From contig CALESG010000104.1 in assembly GCA_937907215.1 (NCBI GenBank), positions 1-20,302 on the forward strand: DNA of 20,302 nt. Direction: 5' to 3'. Below, one piece after another: positions 14,969 through 20,302 of this stretch; within the stretch, counting starts at the first letter, position 1; the number at the start of each line of letters is the position of its first letter. A model generated the notes under the pieces. That model was not told where the DNA came from. It saw only the letters and a program-made list of their open reading frames with translations, and did no database searches. This DNA comes from an uncultured Ruminococcus sp. (GTDB lineage: Bacteria > Bacillota > Clostridia > Oscillospirales > Ruminococcaceae). The translations under genes and the position numbers were made by a program.

Positions 14969-14984
14969 TTTTACTTACTTTTTT

Positions 14985-15017
14985 AAACACCTGCGTTTTC
15001 CGCAGGTGTTTTTTTAT
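14985..15017 (+). terminator. Strong intrinsic terminator after rplL
   Basis: ACACCTGCG (14987-14995), loop TTTTC and CGCAGGTGT (15001-15009) form a perfect G/C-rich stem with A and T extensions and a run of T. Confidence 0.93.
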
Positions 15018-15026
15018 GCAAATTTA

Positions 15027-15079
15027 AGAACTTGTATTCATAGGACAAGCCGCACAACTTCCTTATGAACACAAGTTCT
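15027..15079. repeat. Large imperfect palindrome upstream of the serine hydrolase gene
   Basis: Arms 15027-15044 and 15062-15079 pair over 18 positions with one A-C mismatch and one G-U pair; the loop is 15045-15061. No T run follows, so it is not a terminator. The right arm with its flank (TATGAACACAAG at 15064-15075, then TTCTAAAA) recurs at the 3' end of the hydrolase gene. Confidence 0.75.
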
Positions 15080-15104
15080 AAAATCGAAAAGGGAAAATTT
15101 GACC

Positions 15105-16535
15105 ATGAAGAAAACAGCATTGCTTATATGTATAATGGTTTTATCTACTATATATTTATTAAAAATTATTTGTAGTACAGGGTTAGTCTATGCTCAACCC
15201 AACACTAAAGCAGATATATACAGTGACATAGATACTTACCTTCAATCATGTATGAAAAGCACTCACATTCCATCAATGTCTGTAACAATTGTAGATAAGG
15301 ATAAAGTGTTATTTTCTCAAAGTTATGGTGATTGTAAAAACTCTGATATACCATTTTTTCTCGGATCTGTAAGCAAATCATTTACAGCTGCCTGTATTAT
15401 GCAGCTTAGTGAACAGGGAAAAATAAATTTAAACGATAATATATCAACTTATATTCCAAATTCATTTGATGGTGATAAAATCACTATACGTCAATTGCTA
15501 AATCATACAAGCGGATTAGGCGAACATCAAATACTTGAAAATTATAAGATCATAAATAAACAAGGAGTACACAACTACGCCAATGTAAATTATTCACTGC
15601 TTGGAGAGATAATTGAAATAGTCAGCGGTAAATCATATAATGATTACATAACCGAAAATTTATTCGAACCTCTTCAGCTTTCAAATACATCCGCAACGCT
15701 TAATGAAAGCATGGAAAATGGAGTAATTGGCGGGTATACAAATTATTGGGGATTTAATATAAAAAGAAGCCACCAATACCCTTCCTCTAAAAATGCATGG
15801 ATAACTGTACCGGCAGGATATATTTCTTCATCTACAAACGATTTAGGAAAGTATTTGCAAATGTATCTGAATGGTGGAAACGGAATTCTTTCAGAGCAAA
15901 GTATAAACAAAATGTTTTATGAAGATACAGTTTACATTGACGATGATGTTCCATATTGGTATGGATATGGCTGGGCTACAGTAAAAGAACCTCTTCCAGA
16001 GCCTGTACTTCGTCATAGTGGTTTGATTGAAACAGGAACCTCCTGTGTTTTTATTCTTCCCGAAAGTGATATTGCAATCGCTATTACAGCAAATGTAAAT
16101 GATTATTTTGTAACAAACAATATGTTAGACAGCTTGGGATGGGGTATCGTCCTCATGCTTTTAGGAAATCCACCCAACGAAATTACAAGTAACGCATATA
16201 TATCGAATCATATTTTTATCAACCTTATTATGCTTACTATATTAACTGTGGCGATTTTATCATTATGCTTGCTTCCTAAATATTCAAGAAAAATAAAATG
16301 CCGCAAAAAGACTATATCATTATTACTTCTTATATTATTCCATTTGATTTTACCAATATTTATATTATTACTTGTACCAATATTTTTTGCAACACCGCTA
16401 TGGGTAGCAAAAGCTTTTGTCCCTGATGTTTTTATAACAATAATTATTTCATCAACATTACTTTTGTTAAATGGCTTAATAAAATCTGTTATATTATTCC
16501 GAAGATGTTTAAGAGCCTATGAACACAAGCTCTAA
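15105..16535 (+). CDS. Membrane-anchored serine hydrolase of the beta-lactamase/class C PBP family
   Basis: 476 residues from the ATG at 15105 (AAAGGG 11 bases upstream; an in-frame TTG at 15099 is an alternative). Residues 5-30 are a signal or membrane segment. The extracellular domain (about 35-345) has the class C beta-lactamase/PBP-like motifs: S88-V-S-K91 (nucleophile and base), Y158-A-N160, and H304-S-G306 as the third motif; HTSG at 134-137 is typical of the family. Substrate unknown: peptidoglycan-related or other D-amino acid peptides or esters are possible, and beta-lactam resistance should not be assumed. The C-terminus adds about three membrane segments (370-390, 403-430, 440-462), a long tail architecture seen in some Clostridia members. 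The last codons (RAYEHKL) lie in a repeat copy. It follows the rplL terminator and no promoter is clear. Confidence 0.88.
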   Translation: MKKTALLICIMVLSTIYLLKIICSTGLVYAQPNTKADIYSDIDTYLQSCMKSTHIPSMSVTIVDKDKVLFSQSYGDCKNSDIPFFLGSVSKSFTAACIMQLSEQGKINLNDNISTYIPNSFDGDKITIRQLLNHTSGLGEHQILENYKIINKQGVHNYANVNYSLLGEIIEIVSGKSYNDYITENLFEPLQLSNTSATLNESMENGVIGGYTNYWGFNIKRSHQYPSSKNAWITVPAGYISSSTNDLGKYLQMYLNGGNGILSEQSINKMFYEDTVYIDDDVPYWYGYGWATVKEPLPEPVLRHSGLIETGTSCVFILPESDIAIAITANVNDYFVTNNMLDSLGWGIVLMLLGNPPNEITSNAYISNHIFINLIMLTILTVAILSLCLLPKYSRKIKCRKKTISLLLLILFHLILPIFILLLVPIFFATPLWVAKAFVPDVFITIIISSTLLLLNGLIKSVILFRRCLRAYEHKL

Positions 16536-16537
16536 AA
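16508..16537. repeat. Short copy of the palindromic repeat at the end of the hydrolase gene
   Basis: TTTAAGA (16508-16514) and CTATGAACACAAG followed by CTCTAAAA match both ends of the repeat at 15023-15083, but the middle is missing. Its outer stem is AGAGC/GCTCT where the upstream copy has AGAAC/GTTCT, a paired change. It supplies the last seven codons and the stop of the hydrolase gene. Confidence 0.6.
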
Positions 16538-16628
16538 AAATAAATCTTTACTATCAACAATTGCTATTATTTTGATACAATATGCAACAACAATGATAAA
16601 ATATATCATAGTAATTATTTATTAAATA

Positions 16629-16637
16629 TGATATAAT
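16629..16637 (+). promoter_or_regulatory. Extended -10 promoter of the dockerin metalloprotease-like gene
   Basis: TGATATAAT at 16629-16637, the same 9 bases as at the two strong promoters at 12173 and 13821, but with no good -35 at 17 bases. It lies 38 bases before the ATG in very A/T-rich DNA. An inverted repeat ATGATA/TATCAT (16593-16609) is just upstream. Confidence 0.5.
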
Positions 16638-16674
16638 ATAATATATATATTTTTATTTGAAACGAGGTACTAAA

Positions 16675-18420
16675 ATGAAAGGGATTATTAAAAAAGTATG
16701 TGCAGGTACACTATCTGCAATAATGCTTAGTTCTGCATTCTGTTTGCCGCTTAGTGGTAATAACCTGTTAGCTAAAAATGAAATGCTTTCAGCAAAAGCT
16801 CAGACCGTAAACGATATGCCAAGTGAATACGAATATGCTGCCAATTGGATTTGGGAAAATCGTATTGCAAGAGAACATTCTACCGAACGTTGGAATACCC
16901 TATTTGACCAGCTTATCGCAGGCAAAGGTACTCTTAACTATGTCGTAAAGTGGCAGTCTTATAAGCAGATCACACCAGAACAGCGTAAAGGATTTCAAAG
17001 AGTTCTCTCTGATGCAATAAATGCGTGGAATGATAAGCTTGCAGGCTATGAGAACTGGCCTTATGACCATATTGATGTAAAAATTGTAGGCTGGGCTGTT
17101 ATTGATAAAAACAGCATAATAGATCCTGCTCCAGATGAAATAATCTATACTGATACAAAATATTATGACAGCCAATATGATACTTCAAACGGCACAGAAG
17201 AGATACCAAATCTTGAACCATATGCTCCTGATGAACTTTCACGTATGTATCATTTTGAACATAGACTTGATCCTACTTTCGATGCATATAACTATCCGGG
17301 AGGACTTGATAAACGCTTTGATATGTATATGTGGGCAACACAAGGCTTCCCTGCTATCGGCGGCTGCGGTGGTGACTGGGGTCAAAGACTTTCTGATACA
17401 GCTTATCTCAATATGATTGACGGCTCTTTCCCTCATGTTCAAGTTCACGAAGTAGGCCACGCTTTCGGCATAACCGACTTTTACGGCGGAGAAGGTGCGA
17501 TCGATGGTTTTCCGCCCGGAGGTTTTCCAGGCAACGGCACTTCTATAATGATGGCCGGTTCATCAACAGAAATAACTGACTTTGACGGTTGGCTGTTAAG
17601 ATATATGTGGACTAAAATTAAAGATGAAAATGGCAGATTTGATATGGCAAATGCATTGCCTGATACTACAACAACGACTACTACAACTACATATACAGAT
17701 ACAACAACAACCACTACTACTGTTACAACTACAACAACTGAACCTGTGGACGAGAAAAAATATCTTAATTTTGAAGACGGAGAATTACTGGCATTTAAAA
17801 ATTTAGAAAGCGGTCTTTACATGGGTGCTGAAAACACCGAAAACGTTAATGCTGTAAATTTTGAACAAATAGATCAAAATGTATGGACTATAAAGAATGC
17901 CGGAAATGGTTACTATTATCTATACTCTAGAATTCAAGGGGGTGAAAAATACCTGCTTGATGTTTATTATGCCCTTGCAGATGACGGAACAAATATTGGC
18001 TTATATGAATTCACCGACTACCCTTCTCAATGCTTTAGATTTGCTGATAATGGTGATGGATCTGTTTGCATTGAAACAATGTGTTCTGATGGCAAAAGCT
18101 GTTTAGATATTTTAAACGGCAATGTAATTCAGAATGCAAATCAAAATAAAAATTCTCAGAAATGGATAATAAATAAACCTAATATAATGGGTTATAAGGG
18201 CGACTTAAATGGTGATGATAACGTTTCTGTTGCCGACTGCATTAAAATGAATAAGTTCATTGTTGGCATTGAGTCACTTAGCGATATTACGGCAGAATTT
18301 AAAGATGTAAACAGTGATGGACGACTTAATATTTTTGACGTTTCATTGTTAAAAGAAATGTGTGTTTCTAAAGAAAAATGGATAACCATTTATGATTTCT
18401 ATCCAGATATTATTTTTTAA
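16675..18420 (+). CDS. Secreted zinc-metalloprotease-like protein with ricin-type lectin and dockerin domains
   Basis: 581 residues from the ATG at 16675 (GAGGT site upstream; the TTG at 16657 is less likely). Signal peptide about 1-35. The N-terminal domain (45-325) has VHEVGHAFGITD with H258, E259, H262 and D268, an HExxHxxGxxD zinc site of metzincin type with Asp as likely third ligand, and SIMMAGS (290-296) as a possible Met-turn. A Thr-rich linker (331-355) is followed by a beta-trefoil, ricin-B-like domain (about 363-500; repeats such as QNVWTIKNAGNGYYYLYS and SQKWIINK), probably carbohydrate-binding. A dockerin (509-570) follows, with loops GDLNGDDNVSVAD and KDVNSDGRLNIFD, then a short aromatic tail. 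It would act on protein or glycoprotein while bound to a cohesin scaffold. Domain calls are good; substrate and activity are inferred. A strong terminator follows. Confidence 0.87.
   Translation: MKGIIKKVCAGTLSAIMLSSAFCLPLSGNNLLAKNEMLSAKAQTVNDMPSEYEYAANWIWENRIAREHSTERWNTLFDQLIAGKGTLNYVVKWQSYKQITPEQRKGFQRVLSDAINAWNDKLAGYENWPYDHIDVKIVGWAVIDKNSIIDPAPDEIIYTDTKYYDSQYDTSNGTEEIPNLEPYAPDELSRMYHFEHRLDPTFDAYNYPGGLDKRFDMYMWATQGFPAIGGCGGDWGQRLSDTAYLNMIDGSFPHVQVHEVGHAFGITDFYGGEGAIDGFPPGGFPGNGTSIMMAGSSTEITDFDGWLLRYMWTKIKDENGRFDMANALPDTTTTTTTTTYTDTTTTTTTVTTTTTEPVDEKKYLNFEDGELLAFKNLESGLYMGAENTENVNAVNFEQIDQNVWTIKNAGNGYYYLYSRIQGGEKYLLDVYYALADDGTNIGLYEFTDYPSQCFRFADNGDGSVCIETMCSDGKSCLDILNGNVIQNANQNKNSQKWIINKPNIMGYKGDLNGDDNVSVADCIKMNKFIVGIESLSDITAEFKDVNSDGRLNIFDVSLLKEMCVSKEKWITIYDFYPDIIF
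17665..17739 (+). repeat. Threonine-codon-rich linker repeat
   Basis: A run of ACA/ACT/ACC/ACG codons encodes T9, YTD, T7, V and T5, joining the protease-like and lectin domains. It is a likely O-glycosylated flexible linker as in cellulosomal enzymes. Confidence 0.75.
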
Positions 18421-18431
18421 AAATATAACAT

Positions 18432-18486
18432 AAAAAAATTGCGGGTTCTTTACATCTTAACAAGATAATGAACCCGCAATGTTTTT
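18432..18486. terminator. Bidirectional terminator between convergent genes
   Basis: ATTGCGGGTTC (18438-18448) pairs with GAACCCGCAAT (18470-18480 with one bulge); an inner ATCTT/AAGAT (18454-18458 with 18462-18466) caps it. A run of A lies on the left and T on the right, so it can terminate both the plus-strand metalloprotease gene and the minus-strand SseB-like gene. Confidence 0.88.
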
Positions 18487-18513
18487 ATTAAACTTTAATG
18501 AATATTTATTTTA

Positions 18514-19755
18514 TTAGTCCTTATTTTCTTTATAGAATGGAACTTTGCCCTTGATAACAGGCTGTGACTGTGGTACATTTGATGGAACAATACCACATGG
18601 ATTGCCGTTTGTAAAAGGTCCTACAATATTTGCAACAGGATCATACAGTGCCTTCTGCTCTTCTTGTGTTGTGATAGTATCGTGGTCCATAAGGATCATA
18701 TAGCTGTCCTTATTACCAAGACGCATACCCATGATCCATGCAGCATGAACCTTTGGCTCTGTTTCAAAATGCTCACAAAGCTTATTTATAAGATCCATAG
18801 GAACATTCTTCAAATCATAAAGCTGTGCACCATTTCTCATTGCAAGAACCTGCTGCTTTGGCATAGGAAGTGCTGCACCAAAAGGATTTATAACAAGACC
18901 TTCTGCTTCACTGCCCTGCTGTGCGATCATTTCACTATACTGGTCATACGGAATAAGAATTGTCTTATGTTCAGGGATATTTTTCCATCTTGCAAGTTCG
19001 CCCTGGTCTGTAAACAGAGGAAAATACTTCTTTCCTTCACGCTGAAGCATAACGAACTTAACCTGTGCCTTATGCGTTTCTCCCTTTTTAAGTTTAAGAT
19101 CCTTAGGCAGATCATCCATTTGAACAGGAGCTACAAATCTTGCCTTGCGAATTTCTTCAATCATATTCTGCTCATTTTGAGGATTTCTTTCCTTACGGAA
19201 TGCATCAATAGCTGCAAGCAAGTCAGGATTTGTCTGCTTATCGCTTCCAAAAAGCATTCTTTCAGGATCGATAACTGGTGTAGGTGCCGGCGGAACAGGT
19301 GCCAGTTCCGGTGCCTTTGGAGTAATATCTCTGCCAGCCAGTTCGCTCATCTTCTGTTTGTTAACAAGCAGTCCTTGTTCACTAGGATTTATAACAATAC
19401 CATTTGCCTCTGGTGATGCACCAACCACATTGCAAAATTGTTCAAAGTTTAATGTGACTGTCTGACAATCCGGATCATTTTTCCACTTAAGCAATTCAAG
19501 CCATTCTGTGAATACAGGAAACAGTTTAGTTCCATCTCTCTGCTGAACAAGCATAAACTTAGCCTGTGCAGTATATTTTTCACCAGTTTCAATTTTATCT
19601 GGTAAGTCTTCCATTATTACAGGTGCGATAAATTGAGCATTCTTTATTGCGTCTGTCATAGCTTTTTCGTTTTCAGGTGTAGCATTTGCTTTGAATTCTG
19701 CAATGGCAGCTACAAGCTCTGGATTTTTTACAGTAGGTTTTTTAATTTTTGCCAT
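18514..19755 (-). CDS. SseB family protein with duplicated N-terminal domain
   Basis: 413 residues, no signal peptide, so cytoplasmic. The SseB-type domain occurs twice: residues 11-137 and 177-306 align throughout (PELVAAIAEFK with PDLLAAIDAFRK; APVIMEDLP with APVQMDDLP; LFPVFTEW with YFPLFTDQ; GIVINPSEQ with GLVINPFGA). A Pro-rich linker (147-163) separates them. The C-terminal part (311-413) has VHAAWIMGMRLGNKDSYMIL, matching the SseB C-terminal domain. SseB is linked to serine sensitivity in Escherichia coli, but its biochemistry is unclear and the role here is unknown. Most SseB-type proteins have a single N-terminal domain, so this is an internal duplication. AGGAG precedes the ATG. It is a single-gene unit with a good promoter overlapping a large palindrome. 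Confidence 0.85.
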   Translation of the reverse strand: MAKIKKPTVKNPELVAAIAEFKANATPENEKAMTDAIKNAQFIAPVIMEDLPDKIETGEKYTAQAKFMLVQQRDGTKLFPVFTEWLELLKWKNDPDCQTVTLNFEQFCNVVGASPEANGIVINPSEQGLLVNKQKMSELAGRDITPKAPELAPVPPAPTPVIDPERMLFGSDKQTNPDLLAAIDAFRKERNPQNEQNMIEEIRKARFVAPVQMDDLPKDLKLKKGETHKAQVKFVMLQREGKKYFPLFTDQGELARWKNIPEHKTILIPYDQYSEMIAQQGSEAEGLVINPFGAALPMPKQQVLAMRNGAQLYDLKNVPMDLINKLCEHFETEPKVHAAWIMGMRLGNKDSYMILMDHDTITTQEEQKALYDPVANIVGPFTNGNPCGIVPSNVPQSQPVIKGKVPFYKENKD

Positions 19756-19791
19756 ATTTTTATTCTCCTAAGCTAAAAATTTTCTCACATT

Positions 19792-19824
19792 TAATGTATG
19801 ATATATACAGTATATCATACATTA
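19792..19824. promoter_or_regulatory. Perfect 14-bp inverted repeat at the SseB-like gene promoter (candidate operator)
   Basis: TAATGTATGATATA (19792-19805), a 5-base spacer TACAG, and TATATCATACATTA (19811-19824), without a mismatch. It covers the end of the -10 element and the predicted transcription start on the minus strand, the position of a repressor site; it would also be a stable hairpin at the 5' end of the mRNA. Confidence 0.65.
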
Positions 19825-19849
19825 TACAAAATTGCAAGTATTATTTCAA
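19821..19849 (-). promoter_or_regulatory. Promoter of the SseB-like gene
   Basis: On the minus strand TTGAAA (19844-19849), 17 bases, TATAAT (19821-19826). Transcription would start near 19814, inside the inverted repeat, about 60 bases before the ATG. Confidence 0.8.
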
Positions 19850-19915
19850 AAATATATTATTTTTTATCTAAATGCATAAAAGATGCATATAAAAGCAAAA
19901 CATTATGAGAATATA

Positions 19916-19957
19916 GAAAAATCAGGAGCAGCCTTGCCTTTCGGAAAGCTCTCCTGA
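19916..19957 (-). terminator. Terminator after rpmB
   Basis: On the minus strand TCAGGAG pairs with CTCCTGA (19951-19957 with 19922-19928). An inner stem AGCTTTCC closes on a GAAA tetraloop, with a one-base C bulge on the far side. A T run (19916-19921) follows. It lies 44 bases after the rpmB stop. Confidence 0.85.
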
Positions 19958-20000
19958 ACCTCTTCTCCATATCTGAAACGTCGGCTTTTTTAATTACCGA

Positions 20001-20186
20001 TTACGCACGCTCAACTTTGCCGGAGCGCAGGCATCTGGAGCAAACGTATACATGACAGGGCGTACCCTTCACAATAGCCTTTACACGCTTTACGTTCGGC
20101 TTCCATGTTCTGTTAGAGCGTCTATGTGAGTGAGACACCTTGATACCAAATGTAACACCCTTGCCGCAAAATTCACATTTTGCCAT
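20001..20186 (-). CDS. rpmB: 50S ribosomal protein L28
   Basis: 61 residues from the ATG at 20186, which has AAGGAGG upstream; the open frame extends further but only this start gives the L28 N-terminus MAKCEFCGKGVTFG. The core SHSHRRSNRTWKPNVKRVKA is characteristic. Cys pairs C4/C7 (CEFC) and C49/C52 (CSRC) make it the zinc-binding form. It is a single gene with its own promoter and terminator, read leftwards, unlinked to the other ribosomal genes in the window. Confidence 0.97.
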   Translation of the reverse strand: MAKCEFCGKGVTFGIKVSHSHRRSNRTWKPNVKRVKAIVKGTPCHVYVCSRCLRSGKVERA

Positions 20187-20223
20187 AATTGGCTGCACCT
20201 CCTTAAACAAACTAACAGATTCT

Positions 20224-20252
20224 ATTATAACAGATTTCAATTTAAAATGCAA
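20224..20252 (-). promoter_or_regulatory. Promoter of rpmB
   Basis: On the minus strand TTGCAT (20247-20252), a 17-base spacer and TATAAT (20224-20229) with an upstream TG (TGTTATAAT). Transcription would start about 30 bases before the ATG. Confidence 0.8.
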
Positions 20253-20302
20253 GTGTTTTTTTGTTTTTTTCAAAAAAAATTTTTTATTACAGTTTTAATG
20301 AC

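Noticed and set aside
14712..15068. 118-residue plus-strand frame overlapping rplL
   Set aside because: A Leu/Arg-rich out-of-frame reading of rplL that runs through the terminator.
15105..16535. Reading the serine hydrolase as an antibiotic-resistance beta-lactamase
   Set aside because: The motifs only place it in the broad beta-lactamase/PBP superfamily; the third motif HSG and the membrane tail point away from a dedicated resistance enzyme.
16593..16609. ATGATA/TATCAT inverted repeat, similar to the core of the SseB-gene palindrome
   Set aside because: Only 6 bp in very A/T-rich DNA with different spacing; resemblance is likely chance.
18664..19416. 250-residue open frame on the plus strand
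   Set aside because: It mirrors the SseB-like gene, whose internal duplication and codon pattern are convincing; the composition (Cys/His/Lys/Leu-rich) is that of a shadow frame.
1..20302. Search for tRNA, rRNA, CRISPR arrays, transposases and integrases
   Set aside because: No cloverleaf, repeat-spacer array or recombinase motif was seen; a tRNA sometimes found before secE is absent here.

Overview
The window comes from a low-GC Gram-positive anaerobe of the Clostridia, most likely a Ruminococcus-type gut bacterium. The ribosomal proteins, FtsEX and DUF1934-ArgRS pairing are of Firmicutes type, there is an L10-leader-like RNA, and three secreted proteins carry type I dockerin modules, the hallmark of cellulosome or amylosome builders such as Ruminococcus. 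The genus is an inference; no rRNA gene is present.

Left part, minus strand (1-9165). Two gene groups are read leftwards. The upstream group is ddl, murI, a DUF1934 protein and argS: D-Ala-D-Ala and D-Glu supply for peptidoglycan, followed by arginyl-tRNA synthetase. The downstream group starts at an extended -10 promoter with a PucR/CdaR-type regulator, then ftsE, ftsX, an EnvC-like coiled-coil M23 protein, and the start of an S41 C-terminal processing protease cut by the window edge. This is a cell-wall-remodelling set: FtsEX energises and gates an extracellular hydrolase or activator. An intrinsic terminator separates the M23 gene from the S41 gene, so the protease may be expressed at a lower level.

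Centre, plus strand (9452-14968). A consensus promoter drives rpmG-secE-nusG-rplK-rplA. Two short RNA motifs identical to the L1-binding strand of 23S rRNA lie upstream of rplK and upstream of rplA. The cluster is then interrupted by a terminator, a consensus promoter, two tandem paralogous secreted dockerin proteins and another terminator. A second consensus promoter follows, then an L10-type leader with an attenuator, and rplJ-rplL. A strong terminator follows rplL, and rpoB is not found downstream.

Right part (15016-20302). A membrane-anchored serine beta-lactamase-family hydrolase (plus) is bracketed by related palindromic repeats whose outer stem bases covary. Next is a secreted zinc-metalloprotease-like protein with a Thr linker, a ricin-type beta-trefoil and a C-terminal dockerin (plus). 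A bidirectional terminator separates it from a convergent double-SseB protein (minus), whose promoter overlaps a perfect 14-bp inverted repeat. rpmB (L28, minus) closes the window with its own promoter and terminator.

The main themes are peptidoglycan synthesis and remodelling, ribosomal protein autoregulation, and dockerin-bearing secreted proteins lodged in the ribosomal-protein region.
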